This document shows positions 51,132-59,739 of a DNA stretch of 64,000 bases, piece by piece; within the stretch, counting starts at the first letter, position 1; the number at the start of each line of letters is the position of its first letter. This DNA is from Neisseria perflava (lineage in GTDB: Bacteria > Pseudomonadota > Gammaproteobacteria > Burkholderiales > Neisseriaceae), in the NCBI RefSeq assembly GCF_019334725.1, contig NZ_CP079818.1:1054001-1118000 (forward strand), given 5' to 3'. Made by a program: the position numbers and the translations under genes. The notes under the pieces were generated by a model. It ran no database searches and was not told the origin of the DNA. It saw only the letters and a list, made by a program, of their open reading frames with translations.

Positions 51132-52328
51132 ATGACACAAAAATTAATCTTGGTTTTGAACTGCGGCAGCTCTTCCCTCAAAGGTGCCGTATTGGATAAC
51201 GACAGCGGCGAAGTATTACTGAGCTGCCTGGCAGAAAAACTCAATCTGCCTGATGCCTACATCACCTTCAAATTCAACGGCGAAAAACATAAAGTTGAAT
51301 TGGCCGCCAAGCCAGACCATACCGGCGCGGTAGAAGCACTGATGGACGAGCTCAAAGCCCACGGCCTCGACACCCGTATCGGTGCGATCGGCCACCGCGT
51401 GGTAAGCGGCGGCGAATTGTACAGCGAATCCATTTTGGTTACCGACGAAGTTATCGACGGTATCGAAAAATGTATTCCACTTGCTCCTCTGCACAACCCG
51501 GCACACCTTTTGGGCCTGCGCGCTGCACAAACCATTTTCAAAGGCCTGCCGAACGTTGTCGTATTCGACACTGCATTCCATCAAACCATGCCTGAACATG
51601 CTTACAAATACGCTGTTCCACATGAATTGTACGAAAAATACGGCTTGCGCCGTTACGGTGCACACGGTACCAGCTACCGCTTCGTTTCTGACGAAACTGC
51701 ACGCTTCCTCGGCAAAGACAAAAAAGATTTGCGCATGGTTATTGCCCACTTGGGTAACGGCGCATCTATTGCGGCAGTTGCCAACGGCGAATGTAAAGAT
51801 ACCAGCATGGGCCTGACTCCGCTGGAAGGTTTGGTAATGGGTACACGCAGCGGCGATATCGACCCTTCAGTTTTCAGTTTCTTGGCTGAAAACGCCAACA
51901 TGACCATTTCCCAAATTACCGAAATGCTGAACAAAAAATCCGGCCTGCTCGGTATCTCCGGTTTGTCCAACGACTGCCGTACCATTGAAGAAGAAGCTGC
52001 CAAAGGTCATCCGGGCGCCAAACTGGCTCTGGAAATGTTCATCTACCGCTTGGCTAAATACATCGGCAGCATGACAGTAGCGGCAGGCGGTTTGGACGCA
52101 TTGGTCTTCACCGGCGGTATCGGTGAAAACTCCGACATCATCCGCGAACGCGTATTGGGCTACTTGGGCTTCCTCGGTCTGTACATCGACCAAGAAGCTA
52201 ACCTGAAAGCCCGCTTCGGTAATGCTGGTGTGATTACCACTGCCGACAGCAAAGCTGTTGCCGTTGTGATTCCTACTAACGAAGAATTGATGATTGCACA
52301 CGATACAGCCCGTCTGAGCGGCCTGTAA
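51132..52328 (+). CDS. ackA: Acetate kinase
   Basis: AckA interconverts acetyl phosphate plus ADP and acetate plus ATP. The 398-residue ASKHA-fold enzyme has LVLNCGSSSLKGAV at the start, GHRVVSGG, FDTAFHQTMP, RRYGAHGTSYR, HLGNGASIAAV, TPLEGLVMGTRSGDIDP and the late VFTGGIGENS, all the family's active-site blocks. The usual partner pta is not adjacent. It ends in an intrinsic terminator. Confidence 0.98.
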   Translation: MTQKLILVLNCGSSSLKGAVLDNDSGEVLLSCLAEKLNLPDAYITFKFNGEKHKVELAAKPDHTGAVEALMDELKAHGLDTRIGAIGHRVVSGGELYSESILVTDEVIDGIEKCIPLAPLHNPAHLLGLRAAQTIFKGLPNVVVFDTAFHQTMPEHAYKYAVPHELYEKYGLRRYGAHGTSYRFVSDETARFLGKDKKDLRMVIAHLGNGASIAAVANGECKDTSMGLTPLEGLVMGTRSGDIDPSVFSFLAENANMTISQITEMLNKKSGLLGISGLSNDCRTIEEEAAKGHPGAKLALEMFIYRLAKYIGSMTVAAGGLDALVFTGGIGENSDIIRERVLGYLGFLGLYIDQEANLKARFGNAGVITTADSKAVAVVIPTNEELMIAHDTARLSGL

Positions 52329-52344
52329 TCTCCGTCATTATTGA

Positions 52345-52373
52345 AAACCTGCCCGCAAGGGTAGGTTTTTTGT
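52345..52373 (+). terminator. ackA terminator
   Basis: A stem AACCTGCCC/GGGTAGGTT with a GCAA tetraloop is followed by TTTTTT. Confidence 0.85.
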
Positions 52374-52407
52374 TGTGTATAGATGAAAAAAATTTTGAGA
52401 ATATATT

Positions 52408-52445
52408 GAAAAAAGCCGGCAAACATTGCGTTTACCGGCTTTTTA
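52408..52445 (-). terminator. Terminator of the TdfH-like receptor gene
   Basis: AAAAAGCCGGCAAAC pairs with GTTTACCGGCTTTTT (one mismatch), flanked by A and T runs on both sides. It acts for the minus-strand receptor and possibly as a back-up for ackA. Confidence 0.85.
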
Positions 52446-52479
52446 ATCAGTGTAATATTAAGAACGCTGATAGATAGGT

Positions 52480-55242
52480 TTAGAACTTATAACTGATGGT
52501 AAACAGCAAAGTCCTGCCTCGTGCGTAGTTGTTTAAGACGGAGCGTGTCGTACCGCCATATTTGCCATTGCATAAACCGTTGGCATCGCATTCGACCTCT
52601 TCATCATCCCAACCGCCTTTTCTTTCAAATACGCTGAAATAGCGCTGGGTTGCGGCATCGTTTGCGGCATCCAAAGGATCGACATAGCGTTTATTGAACG
52701 CATTTTGAATGTCGAAACGAAGGATAAGGTTTTTCTTCGGTTCATAATTGGCATAGAAATCAAAAATCATCGGCTGTCTGTTGATGCTTTCTGTTTTTTT
52801 GATCACCCTTCTGCCCATTTGATGTGAAGAGTAGGTATTAGCACCGGTTGTACCGTCAACAAATTCCTCCTCAGTCGTTGCCCGTGTACTTTTGCCGTAA
52901 TAGCGCATAATGCCGCCGATGGTCAATTTGTTGCCCAACCATCGGGACCCTAATTCAAACCGACCGTAATCTCGGGGCAAGCGGGAAATTTTGCTTAAGC
53001 CGTAGCCTTGTTTGATTTGGTCTTCTTTAGAAGAGTTGCGGGGCGATTCGCTGGCATCGCTATAATTGGTCGGCTGGTTGGTTTTTTGATAGGCGTAAGA
53101 CAGGGTGGTAAAAAAGCGGCCGAAATCATAGTTCATTTCCACTTCCAAACCGTTTTTATGGACAGGTTTGGCATAGTTTCGATGCTGGATGGAGTATTGC
53201 AGGCCGGTACTGGTTACCCAGCTGGGTGCTTTATCCAAATCCCACCATTTGCCATAAACATTGTGGATATAGTTGTTTATTCTGCTGCGGTAGGCGACCA
53301 GTTTGAAACCCAATACATCGTCCGGCTTGAAAATCCCTTTTTTGAAGGTATTGAAGCCTATTTGGTAAGTATTGGCCTGTTCCGGCTTAAGGGCTGTATT
53401 AACGCCCGAGTCGCCGATTTGTGAAAAATACATTTCTTGAATATTCGGCATTCTATGCGTACGCGAATAGCTGATAAACGGCATAAAGTAGTCGTTGACA
53501 TTGATGTTTAATGCCACCGAATGGTTTACCGCATGCTTTTTACCGGATTTGGTATAAACTGGTTCGTAAAGGTCGCAGCTTGGCGTGCAATGCTGTTTAT
53601 AAATTTCAGAATCTTCTCCAAATGCTTTTTTAAAGTCTTCTTGGGTATTGAAGTAGTCGGTATATTCGCCCTTGTAGCGGTAGTTGACCATATTGGCGCT
53701 GTAATTCAATTGATAAATGCCTTTTTTCAAGGAAGTATCAAAATAGAACGTATTGAATTTTTGCTGGCCTGAAGGTTGCAATATGGTTGATTTTTGAGGA
53801 AATATTCCTTTGTCTCCTTTGAAGCGGCCTAAAAAGCTGTACAGGCCGGCATCTTGATCCGGGCCGTCGTAAAACAGGCTCAGCTCTTCCGGAAAGCGGT
53901 TTTTACTGTATTGGTTTTTAAAGAAATTGAAACCGACAGTAGTTTTTAAATCTGTTTTTTGGGGAAGTTTGAAAGAAAAGCTGTTGTTGATATCCAAAAG
54001 ATTGGCCGTATTTTTGGTTTCCAAATAATCAAGCAGTCCCCATCCTGAAAAACGTGAGTTTTTCGGATATTTTTGTTTTCCCAAATTATGGGCGGCCAAC
54101 ACGTTTAAATCGACATAATCGCCAATGTTTAAGTTGTAATTGGCTTGGTAGTTGCGGTTTTCTACTTTGCGGCTGCCGATACGGTTGTTCATGGTACGAA
54201 GCTGAAGGTCGAGCTTGTTGTTGTCGTTTTCGTATTCCACTTTGACCAAATGGCTGTTTGAGCGTTGTTGCAGGCTGGTCGGGTCGATTGGAGTCAGATC
54301 CCATTGCGGTGCCAAATTCTCTTTCCAGCCTCTTTCCAAGTCATCGACATAATCTCTTTGTAAAACTTCAGGATCGTTATATTTTTTGGAGAAAGGGTAG
54401 TCCCAATAGCTTTTACCGACCGCATTGCGCTTGGAAAAGTCGCGAACCCAACGATTTTGCCCTTGGTCGAATTTTAATAAGTTGCGTTCAAAATATTCTT
54501 GTTTTTTACGGTCCAAATATTCTTCGCCAAAATTGCCGATACGCTGACCGCCGCCGCCTACTTTATAGTTTTGCTCGACATTACGGTGGCTGTAGCCATA
54601 TAAAGCGCCAAGGCGCGCACCGCTGTCAAACCATTTTTGTACTGCTCCGGTTGCCATAAAGTTGCTTTTGGTGCTGTTTGTGCCGGTCAATCCTTTGGTT
54701 AAGAGGCCGAAGGTATTGTTTCCGTGTACCACATCGTCTACTCGTAAAGTACGGAAATTGGCTGTACCGGATAAGGTATTGATGCCGTTGGCACCCGAGA
54801 AACTGCCTTTGGTTACATCCACGCCGGCAATAAAATTGGGATCCAGTGCCGTACCGAATTGGGAGGAGCTGCCACTGCGTCCGGCATCGGCAGAAGTGGA
54901 ATAGAAGGTTTGGGTGACGCCGTCAACCATCGTATTGACACGTCCCAAACCGCTATCGCCACGGATATTGACCGCCAATACCCCCGATCCCTTGTCTTGT
55001 TGGGTGAAAACGCCGGGCATGCTCCGCACGATGGTATCGATGTTTTCGCTGGATTGATAAACGCGTTCACGCGAACTTTTGGCTTGGCCTTCGGTAAAAA
55101 CTTTTTTCTCTTTGGCAATGTGTTTGCTTTTGACTTGAATTTCATCAAGCTCTTGAGTTGAAACCTCTTCTTCTGCGTGTGCGATATTTGTTATAGCCAG
55201 TAAAGATAATGTTAGTAGATTTAATTTGAAATTCGGATTCAT
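52480..55242 (-). CDS. tdfH: TonB-dependent zinc receptor, TdfH/CbpA-like (calprotectin binding)
   Basis: The 920-residue outer-membrane receptor has a signal peptide (cut after NIAHA), TonB box region (LDEIQVKSK), plug (SMPGVFTQQDKGSGVLAVNIRG) and a barrel ending ISYKF. From memory it is closely similar along its whole length to gonococcal TdfH/CbpA (about 920 residues), including NTMVDGVTQTFYSTSADAGR and PNIQEMYFSQIGDSGVNTAL. TdfH binds human calprotectin and imports its zinc, using TonB energy. A Cys pair (HCTPSCDLYEP) in an extracellular loop is shared. An imperfect Zur-like site lies upstream, and zur itself is encoded 2 kb away. Confidence 0.88.
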   Translation of the reverse strand: MNPNFKLNLLTLSLLAITNIAHAEEEVSTQELDEIQVKSKHIAKEKKVFTEGQAKSSRERVYQSSENIDTIVRSMPGVFTQQDKGSGVLAVNIRGDSGLGRVNTMVDGVTQTFYSTSADAGRSGSSSQFGTALDPNFIAGVDVTKGSFSGANGINTLSGTANFRTLRVDDVVHGNNTFGLLTKGLTGTNSTKSNFMATGAVQKWFDSGARLGALYGYSHRNVEQNYKVGGGGQRIGNFGEEYLDRKKQEYFERNLLKFDQGQNRWVRDFSKRNAVGKSYWDYPFSKKYNDPEVLQRDYVDDLERGWKENLAPQWDLTPIDPTSLQQRSNSHLVKVEYENDNNKLDLQLRTMNNRIGSRKVENRNYQANYNLNIGDYVDLNVLAAHNLGKQKYPKNSRFSGWGLLDYLETKNTANLLDINNSFSFKLPQKTDLKTTVGFNFFKNQYSKNRFPEELSLFYDGPDQDAGLYSFLGRFKGDKGIFPQKSTILQPSGQQKFNTFYFDTSLKKGIYQLNYSANMVNYRYKGEYTDYFNTQEDFKKAFGEDSEIYKQHCTPSCDLYEPVYTKSGKKHAVNHSVALNINVNDYFMPFISYSRTHRMPNIQEMYFSQIGDSGVNTALKPEQANTYQIGFNTFKKGIFKPDDVLGFKLVAYRSRINNYIHNVYGKWWDLDKAPSWVTSTGLQYSIQHRNYAKPVHKNGLEVEMNYDFGRFFTTLSYAYQKTNQPTNYSDASESPRNSSKEDQIKQGYGLSKISRLPRDYGRFELGSRWLGNKLTIGGIMRYYGKSTRATTEEEFVDGTTGANTYSSHQMGRRVIKKTESINRQPMIFDFYANYEPKKNLILRFDIQNAFNKRYVDPLDAANDAATQRYFSVFERKGGWDDEEVECDANGLCNGKYGGTTRSVLNNYARGRTLLFTISYKF

Positions 55243-55272
55243 GATAGTTACCTCAGAAACGAAGCCGCTACT

Positions 55273-55289
55273 TTATAACATATTATTAA
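55273..55289 (-). promoter_or_regulatory. Candidate Zur-like site before tdfH
   Basis: TTATAACATATTATTAA is a partly symmetric AT-rich motif resembling the Zur operator (TGTTAT...ATAACA) only loosely. It is 31 bases upstream of the receptor start. Confidence 0.3.
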
Positions 55290-55577
55290 ACTTTACAAAT
55301 ATTTTAATAATGGTTTTTATTTATTAAAAAATAAAGTAAAATTTTGTTTTAGAAGATAATCCACCCGCATATGATTAATCTGGCTGAAAAGATAAAGCAG
55401 GTCTGAATTTGAATTTGGGTGGTTGAGAAGAAGGGAGATTTAATTGAATTTAAACAGCTGGAAGAAGAAAATTTGATTGCGCTATGTGAATTGAGCCGTC
55501 GGTTTCAAATGAAACCGGTAAAAAACATGAAATGCAAAATATAAAGTCGATATAGAAAGGTTTGAAGGTAGTTGAAG
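55290..55577. other. Intergenic stretch between tdfH and cycP
   Basis: No complete gene is visible in the 385-bp gap. A short open stretch on the plus strand (about 55426-55540) reads LIEFKQLEEENLIALCELSR then stops; it has no convincing start and could be the tail of a lost gene. The rest is AT-rich. Confidence 0.4.
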
Positions 55578-55616
55578 AAAAGGCCGTCTGAAAATGATAT
55601 TTCAGACGGCCTTTAT
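55578..55616 (-). terminator. Inverted DUS pair after cycP
   Basis: AAAAGGCCGTCTGAAA is mirrored with a loop of about 6 bases, 11 bases past the cycP stop. Confidence 0.8.
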
Positions 55617-55627
55617 TGTTTTAAGCC

Positions 55628-56089
55628 TTATTCCGGACCGCGGAATGTGTCGTGGCAGGATTTACAGGTTGCACCGGTTTCGCCGTAAGCGGCTTTGATT
55701 TCTTCCAATTTGCCGGTTTGGGCGGCGGCGTTGAGTTTTTCAACCGCAGCAACGAATTTTTCTTCTTCGGCTTTGAAGGTTGCCGTGTCTGTCCAGATGG
55801 CAGGCAGGGCGCGGCCGTTGCCTTGAGGGTCGGATTCAAACAGGGTAAACGGTTTTTTGCTGTTTTCGGCGAAGGTTACGGCGGCTTGTTTGAATTTTTC
55901 TACGTCGTAAGGCTCTTCGTCTTTGACCATTTTGCCCATGCGGGTAAACTCGGGCATCATGGATTTGAACGCGGCCGTACGGTCTTCGGAAATAGGGCCT
56001 TTAGGCTGGGAAGGCGCGCCGCTGCCGCCGCAGGCGGAAAGGGTAAGCGCCACTGCTGCCAAAGCAACAGGGAGAAAACGGGTTTTCAT
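55628..56089 (-). CDS. cycP: Cytochrome c' lipoprotein
   Basis: The 153-residue protein has a lipoprotein signal (LAAVALTLSAC, lipidated Cys20) and a four-helix cytochrome c' domain with the heme motif CKSCH (142-146) near the C-terminus. Cytochrome c' binds NO; in meningococcus CycP helps resist nitrosative stress. Trp in PAIWTD and the FAENSKKPFTLF helix fit the family. It is divergent from the SDR gene; a GATAAT-like AT-rich stretch at 56107-56126 in the shared promoter could be a weak Fur or FNR-type site, but I cannot decide. Confidence 0.88.
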   Translation of the reverse strand: MKTRFLPVALAAVALTLSACGGSGAPSQPKGPISEDRTAAFKSMMPEFTRMGKMVKDEEPYDVEKFKQAAVTFAENSKKPFTLFESDPQGNGRALPAIWTDTATFKAEEEKFVAAVEKLNAAAQTGKLEEIKAAYGETGATCKSCHDTFRGPE

Positions 56090-56221
56090 ATGGAGTGTGT
56101 CCTATTGTAATGATATGATTATCGTTAAATTTAAAATCAGCCGGCCAAACACTCAGGCCGTCTGATGAGGCGTTATCATACCTTAAACCCAAGTCTGAAA
56201 CGAGTATAGAAAGGAAACGAT

Positions 56222-57046
56222 ATGGCAATTTTGATTACCGGGACATCGGCAGGATTCGGCGCGGCGATGTGCCGCACCTTTGTTGCGGCAGGCTATCATG
56301 TCATCGGCGCGGCAAGGCGTGAAGACAAATTGCAGCAGTTGGCAGAGGAATTGGGCGAGCAGTTTTACCCGTTGGAAATGGATGTTTCGCGTACGGAGTC
56401 GATTCAAAACGCTTTGAACAGCCTGCCCGAGCATTTAGCTGAAATCGATTGCCTGATCAACAACGCCGGTTTGGCTCTAGGTTTGGATTCTGCCGATAAA
56501 GCCGATTTTGGCGATTGGGAAACCATGATTCAAACCAATATCATCGGCCTGACTTTTCTGACCCGCCAGATTTTGCCGCAGATGGTAGCGCGCAAACAGG
56601 GCTACATCATCAATTTGGGTTCGATTGCCGGCAGTTATGCTTATTCCGGCAGTAATGTCTATGGCGCGACCAAGGCTTTTGTGCGCCAATTCAGTATGAA
56701 CCTGCGCGCCGAATTGGCAGACAAAAACATCCGCATTACCAATATCGAACCGGGTTTATGCGGCGATACCGAGTTTTCCAACGTCCGTTTCAAAGGTGAC
56801 GATCAGCGTGCGGCCGAGGTTTATGAGAATGTCGAGTTTATCCAGCCGCAAGATATTGCCGATACCGCTTTATGGCTCTATCAACGTCCTGCGCGGATGA
56901 ACGTCAATTCCATCGAAATCATGCCGGTTGCCCAGACCTTTGCAGGCATGAAAGTTTACCGTGACGCGCCTGCTCCAGTGAAGGCAGAAACGTTTGAAAA
57001 ACAAAGTATGTCTTTGTTTGGAAAAATTAAATCTTGGTTTAAGTAA
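56222..57046 (+). CDS. Short-chain dehydrogenase/reductase (YdfG-like)
   Basis: The 274-residue NAD(P)-dependent oxidoreductase has the cofactor motif TGTSAGFGAAM (about 6-16), NNAGLA, the catalytic Ser in INLGSIAGSYAYSG and the YGATK pair (Tyr and Lys). N-terminal similarity is to YdfG, an NADP-dependent 3-hydroxy acid dehydrogenase, but the C-terminal tail (about 245-274) is longer. Substrate is unknown. AAGGAAA lies 7 bases before the ATG. Confidence 0.85.
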   Translation: MAILITGTSAGFGAAMCRTFVAAGYHVIGAARREDKLQQLAEELGEQFYPLEMDVSRTESIQNALNSLPEHLAEIDCLINNAGLALGLDSADKADFGDWETMIQTNIIGLTFLTRQILPQMVARKQGYIINLGSIAGSYAYSGSNVYGATKAFVRQFSMNLRAELADKNIRITNIEPGLCGDTEFSNVRFKGDDQRAAEVYENVEFIQPQDIADTALWLYQRPARMNVNSIEIMPVAQTFAGMKVYRDAPAPVKAETFEKQSMSLFGKIKSWFK

Positions 57047-57054
57047 TCGGCATC

Positions 57055-57085
57055 AGGCCGTCTGAACATTTCAGACGGCCTCTTT
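57055..57085 (+). terminator. Inverted DUS pair after the SDR gene
   Basis: AGGCCGTCTGAA is mirrored with a 3-base loop, 8 bases past the stop, then CCTCTTT. Confidence 0.75.
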
Positions 57086-57107
57086 GTTATCTGAAATTGA
57101 ACAAACA

Positions 57108-57122
57108 CGTTATAATGTAATT
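57108..57122 (+). promoter_or_regulatory. zur promoter -10 overlapping a Zur-like site
   Basis: TATAAT (57111-57116) lies 44 bases before zur. The surrounding CGTTATAATGTAATT matches 11 of 15 positions of the Zur operator core TGTTATAATATAACA. This would allow autoregulation by zinc. The -35 is poor. Confidence 0.4.
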
Positions 57123-57159
57123 TTTTATTAACAAGGCCGTCTGAAAGGCTGTTTCAGTT

Positions 57160-57633
57160 ATGAACGCAATCAAACAAAAAATCTTAGAACAAGCGCAGCG
57201 CGATGGTGTGCAGGTAACCGCTTTGCGCGAGCAAGTGCTTGATATTGTTTTGAAACAAAGCGGCGTGATTAAAGCCTACAACGTTCTGTCGCAGATGCAG
57301 CAGCAAAGCGAGGGCGTGGTTGCGCCGCCGACGGCCTACCGCGCCCTTGATTTTTGGGCGGAGCAGGGCGTTTTGCACAAAGTGGCGGCGGTCAACGGCT
57401 ATATTCTGTGTAGCCACGCGCAGCACGAGTGCGACGACCATTGCCATGACCACGAAGAAGCCGAAGCGCACCACAGCGCGTTTATTTTGGTTTGTACCGA
57501 ATGCGGTACGGCAGATGAGCAGACCTTGAGCCAAGAATGGGCGGCATTGCGTGCAGGCGTGGCCGAAACCGGTTTCTCATTAAAAGAAGAACATGTTGTT
57601 TTAACAGGAATTTGTAAAAAATGTCAGAAGTAA
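57160..57633 (+). CDS. zur: Zinc uptake regulator Zur (Fur family)
   Basis: The 157-residue repressor has the winged helix (VTALREQVLDIVLKQSGVIKAYNVL and PTAYRALDFWAEQGVLHKV), a His/Glu-rich loop (HECDDHCHDHEEAEAHH) and the paired zinc-binding cysteines CTECG and CKKCQ. The position of the C-terminal CxxC pairs and PTAYRALDF fit Zur rather than Fur. It should silence zinc-uptake genes such as the nearby tdfH when zinc is plentiful. Its end overlaps the COG0523 gene start by 13 bases, so both are one transcript. A DUS precedes the ATG. Confidence 0.92.
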   Translation: MNAIKQKILEQAQRDGVQVTALREQVLDIVLKQSGVIKAYNVLSQMQQQSEGVVAPPTAYRALDFWAEQGVLHKVAAVNGYILCSHAQHECDDHCHDHEEAEAHHSAFILVCTECGTADEQTLSQEWAALRAGVAETGFSLKEEHVVLTGICKKCQK

Positions 57634-58550
57634 AAAAGACTAAAGTCCACCTGATTTCAGGCTTCCTCGGAACAGGCAAAACCACCGCACTCAAAAGTCT
57701 GATGGCGCAAAAAGATCCGAATGAAAAATGGGTCATCATCGTCAACGAATTTGGCGAAATCGGCATTGACGGCGCTGTCTTGAGCGACAACGGCATTCCC
57801 GTCGCAGAAATCGCCGGCGGCTGTTTGTGCTGTACTGCCGGCGCACAAATGGGTACGACCGTACAAAAAATGCTGCGCGATGCCCAACCCGACCGCTTGA
57901 TGATTGAAGCCAGCGGCCTGGCGCACGCCGCCAGTGTTATCGACGAATTGAAAGCCAAGCCACTCGACAGCATGTTGGAAATCGGCGCTGTTTTTACCGT
58001 TGTCGATCCACGCCAATTCATTAATCCCGATTACGCTCAACAAGCCTTGTATAAAGACCAAATCGGCATTTGCGACGTATTGGTCGCCAGCAAAACAGAC
58101 TTGTGCACGCCCGAGCAGCTGGCCGAGTTTCACGATAAAGCGGCCAAGCTGTTCCCGCCTAAAGCCAAAGTGGTTGAAGTTCAAAATGCGCAACTCGACA
58201 TCCAATGGCTTGATATTCCCGTTGTCGAAAAATCGCGCTACCGCCTTAAAGCCCTGCCGGACAACACCATGGGCTTCCAGTCTCAAGGCTTCACGTTTCC
58301 TGCCGGACGTGATTTCGACGGTGAAAAACTGACCGATTTCTTCAACGACCTGCCTAAATTTACAGACGGCCTTGTGCGCGCCAAAGGCGTGTTCCAAGTG
58401 CTCGGTACATGGGTATGGCTCAACTGGGTGGACGGTCAATGGGGCGCAAACCAAGTTTCGTGGCGCCGTGACTCGCGCTTTGAGCTGATTGCCAAATCGT
58501 TTGACGCGGATTTAATTGAGAAGAAATTGCAGGAGGCCTTAGAGAAGTAA
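57621..58550 (+). CDS. COG0523 (CobW-like) GTPase, putative zinc metallochaperone
   Basis: The 309-residue G3E GTPase has the P-loop GFLGTGKTT (about 14-22), the switch VNEFGEIGIDG, the metal-binding CxCC (GGCLCC, about 66-71) and SKTDL as guanine-binding NKxD variant, then a CobW_C domain (VFQVLGTWVWLNWVDGQWG). Family members under Zur control (ZigA, ZagA, YciC) move zinc to key enzymes during zinc limitation. Its overlap with zur makes this role likely here. Confidence 0.9.
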   Translation: MSEVKKTKVHLISGFLGTGKTTALKSLMAQKDPNEKWVIIVNEFGEIGIDGAVLSDNGIPVAEIAGGCLCCTAGAQMGTTVQKMLRDAQPDRLMIEASGLAHAASVIDELKAKPLDSMLEIGAVFTVVDPRQFINPDYAQQALYKDQIGICDVLVASKTDLCTPEQLAEFHDKAAKLFPPKAKVVEVQNAQLDIQWLDIPVVEKSRYRLKALPDNTMGFQSQGFTFPAGRDFDGEKLTDFFNDLPKFTDGLVRAKGVFQVLGTWVWLNWVDGQWGANQVSWRRDSRFELIAKSFDADLIEKKLQEALEK

Positions 58551-58647
58551 ATAATCGGCCAAACGCTTATTAATCCGTTACTATATGCTGTCTGAGGTCA
58601 GTGGTTTCAGACGGCCTTCAAATCAAAAAATAGAGGAACACTTTATC

Positions 58648-59703
58648 ATGTGGCGTTATATCTTTCATCGTTTGCTCCTTTTGATTCCCACGTTGTTGGG
58701 GATTTTGGCGATTACCTTCGCCGTCATTCAGTTTGTTCCCGGCGGTCCGGTGGAACAGATGGTTCAGCAGCTGACGCAGGGCGCGGTTGGCGGCGAAACA
58801 GCAGGACGCAGTATGCCTGGAACTTTGGCTAAAAACGGCAACCGCATCAGTGCGGAAGATTTGGCTGCTCTGAATGCTTTATACGGTTTCGACAAGCCGC
58901 CTGTGACGCGTTTTGTCGATATGGTATGGAAATTCGCCCGTTTTGATTTGGGCGAGAGCTTTTTCCACCACCAAACCGTATTTGAGTTGGTAAAAGAGAA
59001 AATGCCGGTATCGATGAGTTTGGGTTTGTGGACATTCTTCCTAACTTATTTGATATGTATTCCGTTGGGTATTGCCAAGGCGGTCAGGGATGGCAGCCGG
59101 TTTGATACGGTTACGGGTATGATCATTTTGGTCGGCTATACCGTACCGCCGTTTGTCTTGGGCTTGGTGTTGCTGGTGTTGTTTGGCGGTGGCAGCTTTT
59201 TTGCCTGGTTCCCACAGGGCGGCTTGGTCGGCGATGATTTCGATACACTCTCTTGGGCAGGTAAAGTCAAAGATTATTTGTGGCATATGGCCTTGCCGAT
59301 TACCGCTTCGGTAGCAGGCAACTTGGCGGTAATGACCGTATTGACGAAAAACGTATTCCTTGAAGAAATCCGCCGTCAATATGTTTATACCGCGCGAGCC
59401 AAGGGCTTGCCTGAGAAGCAGATTTTGTGGAAACATATTTTCCGCAACGCCATGATTCCTCTGATTACCGGTTTCCCGGCCGCATTTATCGGCGCATTCT
59501 TTACCGGAAGCCTGTTGATTGAAACGTTGTTCTCGCTGGACGGGTTGGGTTTGCTGTCTTACGAGGCAGTGATGAAACGTGATTATCCTGTCGTAATGGG
59601 TACGCTGTACGTGTTCACGCTGATGGGGTTGTTGGCTAAATTGGTGTCAGATATTTCGTATTCGTGGGTCGATCCGCGCATTCACTTTGGCGGACAGAAA
59701 TAA
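58648..59703 (+). CDS. yejB: Peptide ABC transporter permease YejB
   Basis: The 351-residue inner-membrane protein has six predicted helices, beginning MWRYIFHRLLLLIPTLLGILAITF, and the permease coupling motif EEIRRQYVYTARAKGLPEKQILWKHIFRNA. This is the DppB/OppB-like half of the Yej oligopeptide importer; an extra periplasmic loop after the first helix (about 45-90) is normal for YejB. ATG 58648 has AGAGGAA upstream. It is followed by yejE (36 bp) while the ATPase yejF is at 43.1-44.7 kb. Confidence 0.92.
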   Translation: MWRYIFHRLLLLIPTLLGILAITFAVIQFVPGGPVEQMVQQLTQGAVGGETAGRSMPGTLAKNGNRISAEDLAALNALYGFDKPPVTRFVDMVWKFARFDLGESFFHHQTVFELVKEKMPVSMSLGLWTFFLTYLICIPLGIAKAVRDGSRFDTVTGMIILVGYTVPPFVLGLVLLVLFGGGSFFAWFPQGGLVGDDFDTLSWAGKVKDYLWHMALPITASVAGNLAVMTVLTKNVFLEEIRRQYVYTARAKGLPEKQILWKHIFRNAMIPLITGFPAAFIGAFFTGSLLIETLFSLDGLGLLSYEAVMKRDYPVVMGTLYVFTLMGLLAKLVSDISYSWVDPRIHFGGQK

Positions 59704-59739
59704 GGCCGTCTGAAAATATCTTCAATCTATTATTAAAGA

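Noticed and set aside
56107..56126. Fur box in the cycP-SDR promoter
   Set aside because: Only partial match with the half-sites out of register; mentioned under cycP but not called.
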